Source of the DNA: Planctomycetota bacterium
GTDB taxonomy: Bacteria; Planctomycetota; JAJSAM01; JAJVHW01
DNA: 64,000 nt
Reading direction: 5' to 3'
NCBI GenBank assembly: GCA_024280885.1
Contig: JAJRPF010000026.1
Coordinates: 32,234-96,233 of the forward strand
In this document: positions 10,196 through 19,426 of the stretch, one piece after another
How positions within the stretch are numbered: the stretch's first letter is position 1
Layout: every line of letters begins with the position of its first letter
Translations under genes and position numbers: made by a program
Notes under the pieces: generated by a model
Seen by the model: only the letters and a program-made list of their open reading frames with translations
What the model was told of the DNA's origin: nothing
The model's database searches: none

Positions 10196-10423
10196 AGCTG
10201 TCCTTGTGGGTCAGGCGGCCCGACTCGCGGAAACGGGGCATGCGGGAGCGCCTATTCTCGGGCAGGGACGATCCCCGGGACGAGGGAAACCGCCGCATCG
10301 CAGCACCAGATGGAACGCCGGTGCCCTTGCCGCCGACCGCACGGGCCGCTACGCTCTCTTTCGGAAAGGCTGGCTGGGCTTCGAAGCCACAGCCCACGGG
10401 AGCCCGGTCCAGGGAGAGAACGG

Positions 10424-11356
10424 ATGCCTCGACGACTACTCATGATCGCACTCTGTGTCGCAGCACTCGCGGCGGCCACCATCGCGGCGCGCTTCACCGA
10501 CAGCCTCGACGCACTCGAAGCCGACATCGTGCGGCGCCAGGCCATCGTGAGTCCGACGCCGTCCAAGAAGGAAGCGAAGATCTACAAGTCGGTGCTCAAG
10601 AAACTGGGCAAGTCCACGAGCTCGCTGAAGAAGGAGATCGTCACGGCGAAGAAAGTCGTCGGTCCGCTCAGCAAGCTGAAGGACCCGGCGGTCGACGGAC
10701 TCGTCGTGGCAGCCGTCGATGGCATCCGCGAGGACGTCTTCGACGCCATCGATGCCGCCGAGAACGCGCTGAGCGTAGCTCTCGGAAAGGTCAGCGAGGC
10801 GAGCGTCCGCAAGCAGATCAATGCCGCGCGCGACCTCATGGAACGGGACTTCGGCGAGACGTCGGTCAAGAAGCGCCTCGGACTGTTGAAGAAGGCCGAA
10901 GCGCGCGCCCGGAAGGCCAACTCACTCGCCGGAAAGCTCACATCGGGGGGCGGCGGTGGAGGGGGCGGTGGGGCCTGTGACGGGCAAGACGTCGGGGCTG
11001 GCGACACAGCGAACGTCACGAAGAGTGGCTCGTCGTTCGGCGTGGACAAGGTGCAATTCAAGACGACGAACGACGCCGCCGGCAGCCGCGTCACGATCTC
11101 CTTCAATGACTGCGACGGCAAGCGAACCGTCTCCATCACGTTGCCGTCTCCTCTGACGACGGGGTCGTACTTCGGTGGGTCCATCTTCCCCGCCTCGAGT
11201 ACCAGCTTCTTCGCGGGGCCTCTGTCCGGCTTCGGCCAGGTCTCATTCGCTGGGAGCGTCACCGTGACCGGAGCCACGGGGCGCCTGCAGATGACGTTCG
11301 ATTTCAACCTGAACGCCGACACGTACGCAGGCACGATCGACATTCCGATCCAGTGA
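10424..11356 (+). CDS. secreted protein: coiled-coil domain, poly-glycine linker, beta domain
   Basis: 310 residues. Signal peptide (LLMIALCVAALAAATIAARF), then about 150 Lys-rich helical residues (SKKEAKIYKSVLKKLGK, VKKRLGLLKKAEARARKANS), then a run of nine glycines near residues 176-184, then a ~125-residue beta domain starting at ACDGQDVG and ending DTYAGTIDIPIQ. The beta part has a Cys pair (ACDGQD, FNDCDGK) that could be a disulfide, and resembles small extracellular beta-sandwich domains, though I cannot name a family. The start has an AGGGAGAG ribosome site. Most likely exported or anchored in the envelope. Function unknown. Confidence 0.7.
   Translation: MPRRLLMIALCVAALAAATIAARFTDSLDALEADIVRRQAIVSPTPSKKEAKIYKSVLKKLGKSTSSLKKEIVTAKKVVGPLSKLKDPAVDGLVVAAVDGIREDVFDAIDAAENALSVALGKVSEASVRKQINAARDLMERDFGETSVKKRLGLLKKAEARARKANSLAGKLTSGGGGGGGGGACDGQDVGAGDTANVTKSGSSFGVDKVQFKTTNDAAGSRVTISFNDCDGKRTVSITLPSPLTTGSYFGGSIFPASSTSFFAGPLSGFGQVSFAGSVTVTGATGRLQMTFDFNLNADTYAGTIDIPIQ
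10946..10974 (+). repeat. G-rich tract encoding nine glycines
   Basis: A near-continuous run of GGN codons gives a poly-Gly hinge between the helical and beta domains of the secreted protein. Such tracts are prone to length change. Confidence 0.6.
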
Positions 11357-11471
11357 GAACGCCCGAGCCCGCTCCACCGCGACAGAAGCTTCGTGCTGCG
11401 AGCTCGCACCGAGGATCTTCCCCCCGGGGAGCTTCCGCCCTTGGGCACGTCCGGCCGATATACTGAGAGTG

Positions 11472-13229
11472 ATGCGCCCACTTCCTCGCAAGGCGATGCT
11501 CGCCGCACTGCTCTTCACGGCTGCCTATGGCTGGTTCCTCGCCACGGCTCATGCCGGCGGGAACGACGTGAGCATCCGTCTCACGAAGGGGGGCGAATTC
11601 ACCGGCTCCGTCGTCGAGCACGACGCCGACGGCTTCACGCTCAAGCGCTCGGCGGGCGGGCAGTTCCGGCTGCTCTGGAAGGATCTCGACGCCGGGTCGT
11701 GGATCGACGCCCGGCGGAGTATCACCGATGCAGCCGATGGAGCCGGGCTCCTGAAACTCGCGCTGCGCGCTGCCGACGAGCGGTTGCGACCGCGCGCCGA
11801 GGACCTTCGCCGAGCTGCGCTGCGTGCGGACGGCGCGATCGCGGTCGTGGAACTCAACGGAAAGATCGATGCGCTGCGCCAGACCGAGTGCGAGGACCTC
11901 GTCGAGCTCGGACGCTCGCGCCTGAAGGAAGAGGATTGGTACCAGGCTCTCGGGCGCTTTCGTGACGCGCTGAAGTTGGAGCCCGACCACGCGTGGGCAA
12001 CGAACGGCGTCGGCGAGGCGTACTACAACTTGCGCCGCCTTCGCGAAGCGCGCCAGCACATCGAGCGCGCGATCGAATTGGACGCGACGTGCAAGGACGC
12101 GGTCTTCAACGAGGCGTACCTCGACCTGCTCGAACTCGACTTCAAGGGCTGCCTAGAGGGCCTTGACCGCGTCTTGAAGCTGCCCCCGATACCCGGGAAG
12201 ATCGCCACGCGCGCGGAGTTCCAGAAGAAGTACAAGGAGGCTGGACAGTCGGCACCGAAGCCAGCCGAGGCTTGGGCCGAGTGGGTGGACACCGTCCACG
12301 TCCAGGCGAGCGACCTACGCCCGATCATCGAAGGCATCGTCGGCGGACCGGGATGGAAGACCGAGTTCGTCGCGATCACCAATCACTACAAGGTGATGAC
12401 GGACGTCTCGCAGGATTACGCCGATCTCATGGGCGAGCGCCTCGAACTCATCTACGCGGAGTACGACCGACAGTTCAGCTACGGCAAGACGGGCGAGCGC
12501 AAGACGCGTGGCAAGAAGCTGATCTTCCCGGTGCTGGTCTTCAAGAGTCGTGGTGACTACGTGAAGTGGTTCACCCGCGTCCTGAAGAACCCTCAGATGG
12601 CGAAGCAAACGGGCGGCGTTTACGTCTCGCTGGTGAAGCACCTCGTTTTCTTCCAGGGCAAGTCGTTCAACGACACGCAGCTCGTGGCATGGCACGAGGC
12701 ATTCCATCAGTATCTCGACCACTACATCGCGCGCGCGCCGCATTGGTTCAACGAGGGGCAGGGCGAGTACTTCGGTGCCAGCGTTCTGCCGGACGGTAAG
12801 AAGCGGGTGAAGGTGGGGCAGTCCAACCCGTGGCGACTGGGCCCACTGCGTTCGATGCTGCAGAAGAAGCGCCTGCCCCCCGCCGAGGAGTTGATCCAAC
12901 GCGACGCCAAGACGTTCATGGGCATGGGGCCGAAACACGATCCACGCTACGCGGGTGGCAAGCCGAACTCCGTCGGCGAGAACTACGCAGCATCATGGGC
13001 ACTCGTGCACTTCTTCATCGAGGGGCAGAAGGGGCGTCACGAGAAGACGTTCCTCAAGTACTTCCGCGCTCTGAGCGACGGCCTGAGTCACAAGGACGCA
13101 TTCGCGAAGACGTTCAAGAAGATGAAGTGGGAGCGCTTCAACGCAGCGTGGCGCGCGCACTGCAACTGGCTGGTCCAGCGCGCGAAAGCGGAGCGCGAGG
13201 GGTTGAAGATCCCACCGATCCCTAAGTAG
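11472..13229 (+). CDS. secreted TPR-containing gluzincin-like metalloprotease (DUF1570-like)
   Basis: 585 residues. A signal peptide (AMLAALLFTAAYGWFLATAHAG) is followed by a short SH3/Sm-like beta domain (VSIRLTKGGEFTGSVVEHDA), TPR repeats near residues 140-230 (WYQALGRFRDALKLEPDHAW, REARQHIERAIELD), and a protease-like domain. The zinc motif is HEAFH at residues 408-412, followed by NEGQGEYF with Glu428 and Glu432, matching the gluzincin pattern common in Planctomycetota secreted proteins. A GTG one codon upstream (11469) is an equally possible start. A paralogue with this site destroyed is encoded at 32940. The substrate is unknown. Confidence 0.7.
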   Translation: MRPLPRKAMLAALLFTAAYGWFLATAHAGGNDVSIRLTKGGEFTGSVVEHDADGFTLKRSAGGQFRLLWKDLDAGSWIDARRSITDAADGAGLLKLALRAADERLRPRAEDLRRAALRADGAIAVVELNGKIDALRQTECEDLVELGRSRLKEEDWYQALGRFRDALKLEPDHAWATNGVGEAYYNLRRLREARQHIERAIELDATCKDAVFNEAYLDLLELDFKGCLEGLDRVLKLPPIPGKIATRAEFQKKYKEAGQSAPKPAEAWAEWVDTVHVQASDLRPIIEGIVGGPGWKTEFVAITNHYKVMTDVSQDYADLMGERLELIYAEYDRQFSYGKTGERKTRGKKLIFPVLVFKSRGDYVKWFTRVLKNPQMAKQTGGVYVSLVKHLVFFQGKSFNDTQLVAWHEAFHQYLDHYIARAPHWFNEGQGEYFGASVLPDGKKRVKVGQSNPWRLGPLRSMLQKKRLPPAEELIQRDAKTFMGMGPKHDPRYAGGKPNSVGENYAASWALVHFFIEGQKGRHEKTFLKYFRALSDGLSHKDAFAKTFKKMKWERFNAAWRAHCNWLVQRAKAEREGLKIPPIPK

Positions 13230-13297
13230 CGGAGCCTGGGCCTCCGTGATCCGCGTGGTGCGCGACGCCGCGACGTCTGAGTTGCTACGCTGGACGC

Positions 13298-16200
13298 ATG
13301 CAGGGAGAAGCCCTCGGTCCGTACGTCATAGAGCTCAAGCTCGGCTCGGGCGGGATGGGGACCGTCTACGCTGCCCGTGTGGAACGCGAGGTCGCCGGCC
13401 TCTCTCCAGGTACGCGCGTCGCATTGAAGATCGTCCACGGCCACCTGCTCAAGACGGAGGGGTTCTTCAAACGCTTTCTGCTCGAAGCGCAGATAGGGAA
13501 GTCCGTCACACACCGAAACGTTGTGCGGACACTCGATTGCGACGCGATCGCCGGACATCATTTTCTGGTGATGGAGTACGTCGACGGACAGACGTTGCGC
13601 GAACTGTGCGACCAACTCGGGAGTCTGCCCGAGGAGTTGTGCCGCCACGTTGGTCGTGAAGTCTGCGCGGGGCTCTCGGCCATCCACGCGGTTGGCGTCG
13701 TACACCGCGATCTGAAACCAGAGAACGTACTCATCACTCCGGATCATCAGGTCAAGGTGATGGACCTCGGCATCGCGAAGCTCGCCGACGAGGTGATCAG
13801 GCTCTCGCAGACCGGCGCGTTCATCGGTTCCGTGGAATACGGAGCGCCGGAGCAGTTCTCGAGCGGGCACGCGGAGCCGCGCACAGATCTTCACGCACTC
13901 GGCGTACTCCTGTACGAACTCGCAGCCGACAAGCACCCCTATCGCGGCGACGATTTTCGCGCCGTGATGCAGCGCATCTGCCACGAATCACCGCGCCGTC
14001 TCGGCCAACTCTGCCCGCAGATCTCCCCGTTCTTCGAGGAGCTTGTGCACACGCTGCTCGCGAAGTCCGTCGACGAACGATTCGCGAGCGCCGACATCGT
14101 GGCGACTCTCCTGGCAGAGGGCGAGGACTCGGCGTGGTGGCGGCAGCGCGCGTCGGAGATCCGCGCGCAAACCCGACGCCCTCTGCGCCGCGTCCGCGTT
14201 CCCCGCGAGACGGCTGTCTACGGCCGCGACGTCGAACTCGCCCAGCTCCGCGCCGAGTTCGATCAGGCGTTCGAGGGCGACGGGCGTGTCGTCCTCGTAT
14301 CCGGCGAGGCGGGGATCGGCAAGAGCCGGCTCGTTGACGAGCTGTGCAGTCGCCTCGAACAAGACAGGGTCGACTTCCACTTCCTCCACGGCGGCTATCC
14401 TCCGGGCGGCGCAGCCACAGCATCGGGTGCGTTCTCAACCGCCTACCGTGAGCAACTCGGGGACGACGGATCGGCGGCCTATCTCTCGCGCACGCCAGGA
14501 CTGGTGCCTGCGTTCGACGCGTTACTGCGCGGCGATCCACATCCGAAAGGCGTCGAACCACTCACCAAGGACACGCTTCAAACGTGCTTCGTCCGTACGA
14601 CGCGGGGACTGGCGATCGAACGCCCGGTGGTCGTCCTCATCGAGGACCTCCACTTCGCGCCGGACGAAGCCCTGGCCCTCTTCTCCGCACTCGCTCATTC
14701 GATCGCAGGACAGGCGGTGCTACTGATCGGAACCACACGACCGGAGATTTCGCGACAGTGGGTAGCGGAGCTCACGCGGCTTCGCTACGCATCGCAACTC
14801 GCACTGCTGCGCCTCGGCCCCAAGGATCTCATTCATCTGCTGCGTGACTCGCTCCGCTCGGAGCGCTCGGCCAATCAGCTCGCGGCGCAGATCGCTGTGA
14901 AGTCCGACGGCAACCCGTTCTTCGTCTTCGAGATCGTTCGCGGGCTCAGAGACGGCAATTTCCTGACGCGGACGTCCGGCGGCTCATGGCTCACGACGGG
15001 CATTGTGGACGAGATCTCGATCCCATCGGCGGTGCAGGACCTGGTAAACGCACGCGTAGCAGCACTCACGGACAACGAGCGCGAGATCCTGGACGTGGCC
15101 GCGTGCTGCGGCTTCGAGTTCCATCCGCTGGTTCTGGCCGAAGTGGTCGGGGAGGCGCCCATCGCGCTCCTGAAGACACTGCGACGCATCGAGCAACGGC
15201 ACCGTCTCGTTCGGTCGATGGGGCGCCGCTTCGTCTTCGATCACCACCAGGTCCAAGAATCGCTCTACGTCGGCATGCCGGACCTCTTGCGCGAGGAGTA
15301 TCACGCACTGATCGGCGCAGCGCTCGAGTCGCACGTGGACGTCTCGGAGACCACCGAGTTCACGGGGGCAACTGCGGTGGAGCTTGCGCGCCACTTCCTG
15401 CGCGGTGCGCGAGGAACCCGAGCGCTGCCCTATCTCGATGCGGCCCTCACGCAGTTGGAAGAGGGCTACTTGAACGCAGCAGTCGTCTCGCTGGCACGCA
15501 AGGCTCTCGACGTGCCGGGCCTGATCGATGGCCGTGAGCGGTTCGAGTTACTCGTCCGTATGGCACGCCGCCTCGCGATCATCGCGCGCCGCGACGACGA
15601 ACGCGCCGCAATCGAGGAGGCCCTCGCGCTCGCCATCGAATTCGAGGAGCCTGAGCCGATCGCGCGCGCACACATGGGCCTGGCGGCGCACTACGGGAAC
15701 ACAGCGCAGTACGACTTGGCGCTGGCGTCCAGCGAGCGCGCGCTGGCGATCGCCAGCGGCGCGAGACTCGCTGAGCTCGCACAAGGAGCCCGCCGCTACA
15801 TCGCGACGATCGCATGCCGTACGGGCCGCTACAAGCAGTCCCGAGAGCACTTTGAGGAGTGTCTCCGGCGCTCCCGTGCGGAGGGAAATCGACAGGTGGA
15901 ATGCAGCATCGAGAACGGATTGGGAACGCTCGATGCTGCGCTCGGCCGGCTCGATGACGCCGCGGCACACCACGAGCGCGCATATGCCCTCGCACAGGAG
16001 ATCCAGGACGAAGTCGGGCAGGCGATTGCACTCGGTGATCTGGGCACGGTCTCCCATGAAGTCGGACGCCTCGCAGACGCACAGGCAAGTTACACACGCT
16101 GCCTGGAGATCTTTCGGCGGTCGGGCGATCGACTCGGGGAAGCGCATGCGCTGGCGAATCTCGGCGAAGTAGAATTCGCGCTCGGACGCCCAGCCGACGC

Positions 16201-16786
16201 GCGAGCGCATCTTGTGGATGGGGGCGGCCTGGCAGCGGAGATTGGCTGCACGCCACTCGTCGCGTTCTGCGATCTGATCCTCGGGCTACTGGCTGACGAG
16301 ACCGGCGAAGAGGATCGGGCCATCGAGTTGATCACGTCGGCGATCGAGCAGATGCGAGCGGATTGCGCGCCACGCGAGGCGTCGAACGCATCCGCGCTCG
16401 TCGGAGAACTGTTACTACGACGTGGAGACGAGGACGAAGCGCGCACGTGGATCGAGGCGGCGCTGGCAAGCGCAGAGGAGGTCGGGGCCCCGAACGAGAT
16501 CGGACTGGCGGCGGCAGTCGCCGCGTCTCTCCCCAATGCGGACGTCCGCGCCCTCACGACCCTCGTACTACAGCACGCCCCGGCAATGCGCGTGCGCGAC
16601 CGATTGCGCGCCCACTTCGCGCTCTGGCAAGCGACTGCTGACAAGCACCAGTTGAACGCCGCTCGACGCACGTTGGAACATCTGGTCGAGCATGCACCGG
16701 ACGACCAACGCGAGGCCATGCGAACAGGCGTGCGACTCCACCGCGACGTCGTATCCGGGAGATTGCGCAACGCTCCCGGCGGGTAG
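13298..16786 (+). CDS. Ser/Thr protein kinase fused to AAA-type ATPase and TPR array
   Basis: 1162 residues. Residues ~8-270 are a Hanks-type kinase: glycine loop LGSGGMGTVY, ATP lysine in VALKIV (Lys44), catalytic HRDLKPENVL (136-145), then DLG at 156-158 in place of the usual DFG, then GAPEQF. Residues ~305-560 are an NTPase with Walker A GEAGIGKS and a Walker B-like VVVLIEDLHF. Residues ~680-1100 are TPR repeats (LDDAAAHHERAYALAQEIQD, AQASYTRCLEIFRRSGD). This is the known bacterial kinase-ATPase-TPR signalling architecture, probably cytoplasmic because no membrane segment is seen. The kinase input and targets are unknown. It is convergent with the M1 peptidase gene, with only 15 bp between. 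Confidence 0.9.
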   Translation: MQGEALGPYVIELKLGSGGMGTVYAARVEREVAGLSPGTRVALKIVHGHLLKTEGFFKRFLLEAQIGKSVTHRNVVRTLDCDAIAGHHFLVMEYVDGQTLRELCDQLGSLPEELCRHVGREVCAGLSAIHAVGVVHRDLKPENVLITPDHQVKVMDLGIAKLADEVIRLSQTGAFIGSVEYGAPEQFSSGHAEPRTDLHALGVLLYELAADKHPYRGDDFRAVMQRICHESPRRLGQLCPQISPFFEELVHTLLAKSVDERFASADIVATLLAEGEDSAWWRQRASEIRAQTRRPLRRVRVPRETAVYGRDVELAQLRAEFDQAFEGDGRVVLVSGEAGIGKSRLVDELCSRLEQDRVDFHFLHGGYPPGGAATASGAFSTAYREQLGDDGSAAYLSRTPGLVPAFDALLRGDPHPKGVEPLTKDTLQTCFVRTTRGLAIERPVVVLIEDLHFAPDEALALFSALAHSIAGQAVLLIGTTRPEISRQWVAELTRLRYASQLALLRLGPKDLIHLLRDSLRSERSANQLAAQIAVKSDGNPFFVFEIVRGLRDGNFLTRTSGGSWLTTGIVDEISIPSAVQDLVNARVAALTDNEREILDVAACCGFEFHPLVLAEVVGEAPIALLKTLRRIEQRHRLVRSMGRRFVFDHHQVQESLYVGMPDLLREEYHALIGAALESHVDVSETTEFTGATAVELARHFLRGARGTRALPYLDAALTQLEEGYLNAAVVSLARKALDVPGLIDGRERFELLVRMARRLAIIARRDDERAAIEEALALAIEFEEPEPIARAHMGLAAHYGNTAQYDLALASSERALAIASGARLAELAQGARRYIATIACRTGRYKQSREHFEECLRRSRAEGNRQVECSIENGLGTLDAALGRLDDAAAHHERAYALAQEIQDEVGQAIALGDLGTVSHEVGRLADAQASYTRCLEIFRRSGDRLGEAHALANLGEVEFALGRPADARAHLVDGGGLAAEIGCTPLVAFCDLILGLLADETGEEDRAIELITSAIEQMRADCAPREASNASALVGELLLRRGDEDEARTWIEAALASAEEVGAPNEIGLAAAVAASLPNADVRALTTLVLQHAPAMRVRDRLRAHFALWQATADKHQLNAARRTLEHLVEHAPDDQREAMRTGVRLHRDVVSGRLRNAPGG

Positions 16787-16801
16787 TCTCCGTATCGCCT
16801 A

Positions 16802-19393
16802 CTACTCGTCTGACGCAGTCGTTGCGTCCACGCGGGCCGTGAGCTGTTCGAGGGCGTCCTCGAGTTTCCGCACGGTCTTGCGCAAGCCGTCGAGGGCCTC
16901 GTCCTTCGCACCGGGCTTCTTCGCTCCGACTGCGCGCAATCCGGCGACCGTCCTGTTCACTGTCGCCCGATCCTGATCTGAGAGCCGCAACTTGTACAAC
17001 TCGAGCGCGCCGATTGCGGCGGGTTCGCCCAGTGCCGCCAGACCGGTCATTGCGCCCTCGCGAACGCGATCGATCGGGTCGCGCAGGAGATCTTCCAGGT
17101 GCTCACGAACGGCCGTGCGCTCGTGCTGCTCGATGAAACGACCGGCGGCGCCGAGAGCCATCCCGGAAAAGCGGCGCGCGCGGTTGGAACACGAGCCCGG
17201 GGCAGTCAACTCGGAGAGGACGCTGACGGCGTCGTCGTGACGACTCGCGGCGAGAGCTCGTAGTGCGCCTCCCTGTCCTATCCCATACGGATCGTGGGAG
17301 GTGTGCGCGGCCTGCTTCAGCAACTCGATCGGCGCCTCCTTGCGTTGCGCGCCGAGCGCCTCGAACGCGGCTGACCGCGCCCGGTAGAGGTCGATCCCGG
17401 CAGCAAGTCGTGCCTCGATTGCAGAACGGATCTCGGCAGCACGAATGCCTCCGGCCGCGCGCAGAAGCGACTCCAGCACCATGCCATCGTTCTCGGTCGC
17501 GATGATATCCGCCAACGCCTCGATAGCGGCCTGGCTTGCCGCCTCGGCGAGCGCTTCGGCCATCCGCACGCGCACTCCCCAGAACTGCTCGTTGGCATAG
17601 GCGGCGCGCACGGTCTCGACACGCTTGCGCTTCCCGCCCTCGACGAGCGTGCGCGCGGCGCGAATGCGACCGACGACATCGGGAGCATTGGTCAACTGCC
17701 GCTTCAACTTCTCTTCGCCGGGATCGAATTCGAGCTTCATCACCGTGCGGCAATTCGGGTCGATGCGGACCTGCTCCGGGTCGGCATCCATGGGGATCAC
17801 GAATGTGTGCTTGGCCTTATCCAACTGCACCGTGCGCACGGAGACGTCGCTGCCGGCGGTCCAGCCGAGATCGAGCGGCAACTCGAAGATGGGCACGCCC
17901 GCCTTCTCGTCCGCCTGGGTTTGTTCGACGTTGAACGTCCCCTGTTTCAGCTTCTTGTCGTAGCTGAACGACGCCTTGAGCTGCGGGTAGCCCTTACCGT
18001 GGATCCATTGGTCGAACCACTTGCCGAGTGAGCGGCCAGAGACCTCCTCCAGCGTGCGGCGGAAATCGGCGGTCTCGACGGTCTTCCCGGCGAAGCGTTC
18101 GACGTAGAGCCGCACACCCGTGAAGAAGACGTCGCAGCCGAGTTCACGCCGCAGCATGTGCAGACGCGAGCCGCCACCCGGATAGAGGTGACCGTCGTAC
18201 ATATGCCATGAGTGATCGAATTTGCGGGTGACGATGGGGCGCTTGTAGCGCTTGTCCGCTTCCATCGCGTAGCGCTCGATGTTCGTGAAGAAGTCGTAGT
18301 CGCCCTCGTCCCTGCCCTTCGAGTCCTCGAGCCACAACTGTTCCATGTACGTCGCCCACGACTCCTTCAGCCATGCATGGGCGAAGTCGCGACAGACGAT
18401 GAGATCGCCGAAGTAGCTGTGCGCCATCTCGTGGACGTTGATCTGGTCCACCAACCACGTCCACTCCTTCGCCAGCGTCTCGTCGAGCACGAACTGATCG
18501 TCCCACGACACGAGTGAGATGTTCTCCATCGCGCCGCCATAGCCGGGCAGAGCGAACTGGAAGTACTTCGGGAACGGAAACTCGCGACCGAGCTTCTTCT
18601 CCATCCACGCGAGCATCTCCTTCGTGCGACCGAACGAGCGCGCGAGGTCCTCGGACGTGAACTTCGGCGACGTGAACGCTGCGACAGGGCGACCGCCGAA
18701 TTCGCCGTCGTCGTGGCGCACGAAATCGCCGATTGCGATGCACGTGAGATAGCTCGGACAACGCTGCTCCAGACGCCAGTGCGCGGTCTTCGTGCCGTCG
18801 CCGTTGTCGGTCTCGGATTGCAACGCCCCGTTGGCGAGGATCGTGAAGCGCGACTCGGCAGTCAGATGGAAGTCGAGTGCGCAGCGAACGCTCGGCAGAT
18901 CGATGGTCGGCAGCCAGTGGCGCGCGCGCTCGGTCTCGTTGTCCGTCGCGGCGTACCACGAACGGTTCGGGAACGTCTCGGTCGGTTGACTGAAGAAGAG
19001 GCCCGTTGTCGGGGAGACGAGTTTGAACGTCACCTTGAGTTCACGCTTCTCGCCGTCCGCGAATGCGTCGTCCCAGTCGACGGTGATCTCGCGTCCGTCG
19101 TAGCTGTGCGAGATCGCACGCCCGGCAGGGTCCTCGCAACAGACGTCCTGGAAATCGACGGCGTGCAGGACGAGCCGCATCGGGGCACCGGAGCGCGCCT
19201 CCAACGTGTGCGTGACGGCGCCGACCAGGGTCTCGTTCGCGAGGTCGAACCGGTAGCGGATATCGAGATGCACAGGCTCGATAGCGAGATCCGGGGGATA
19301 GACCGCGTCAGCGCCCGGTGTGGCGAAATCGCGACCGGCGCGCGATCGGCAGCAGGCATGGACCGAGAGACGGGCGTCGTGGGCGTGGTGCAT
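16802..19393 (-). CDS. M1 family metallo-aminopeptidase with C-terminal HEAT repeats
   Basis: 863 residues. The N-terminal beta domain (AIEPVHLDIRYRFDLANETL) precedes the catalytic domain with GAMEN at 287-291, the zinc motif HEMAH at 321-325 and the third ligand Glu344. The site reads HSYFGDLI rather than the usual HQWFGNLV. After ~560 comes a long stretch of HEAT-like helices (AAIEALADIIATENDGMVLE, AALGEPAAIGALELYKL) and a final coiled coil (GLRKTVRKLEDALEQLTARV). This layout resembles the TAF2/M1 group more than PepN. No signal peptide is visible; the N-terminus is His/Cys-rich (MHHAHDARLSVHACC). An AAGGGG ribosome site supports the ATG at 19393. It should cleave N-terminal residues from peptides. 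Confidence 0.88.
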   Translation of the reverse strand: MHHAHDARLSVHACCRSRAGRDFATPGADAVYPPDLAIEPVHLDIRYRFDLANETLVGAVTHTLEARSGAPMRLVLHAVDFQDVCCEDPAGRAISHSYDGREITVDWDDAFADGEKRELKVTFKLVSPTTGLFFSQPTETFPNRSWYAATDNETERARHWLPTIDLPSVRCALDFHLTAESRFTILANGALQSETDNGDGTKTAHWRLEQRCPSYLTCIAIGDFVRHDDGEFGGRPVAAFTSPKFTSEDLARSFGRTKEMLAWMEKKLGREFPFPKYFQFALPGYGGAMENISLVSWDDQFVLDETLAKEWTWLVDQINVHEMAHSYFGDLIVCRDFAHAWLKESWATYMEQLWLEDSKGRDEGDYDFFTNIERYAMEADKRYKRPIVTRKFDHSWHMYDGHLYPGGGSRLHMLRRELGCDVFFTGVRLYVERFAGKTVETADFRRTLEEVSGRSLGKWFDQWIHGKGYPQLKASFSYDKKLKQGTFNVEQTQADEKAGVPIFELPLDLGWTAGSDVSVRTVQLDKAKHTFVIPMDADPEQVRIDPNCRTVMKLEFDPGEEKLKRQLTNAPDVVGRIRAARTLVEGGKRKRVETVRAAYANEQFWGVRVRMAEALAEAASQAAIEALADIIATENDGMVLESLLRAAGGIRAAEIRSAIEARLAAGIDLYRARSAAFEALGAQRKEAPIELLKQAAHTSHDPYGIGQGGALRALAASRHDDAVSVLSELTAPGSCSNRARRFSGMALGAAGRFIEQHERTAVREHLEDLLRDPIDRVREGAMTGLAALGEPAAIGALELYKLRLSDQDRATVNRTVAGLRAVGAKKPGAKDEALDGLRKTVRKLEDALEQLTARVDATTASDE

Positions 19394-19426
19394 CGGATCC
19401 CCTTCGTGGACTTCGAGCCCCGGAGG

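Noticed and set aside
10196..10423. Possible glycine riboswitch upstream of gcvT
   Set aside because: GGCGGCAAGGGCACC on the gcvT strand is faintly like the conserved core, but the conserved tandem stems and closing element are absent.
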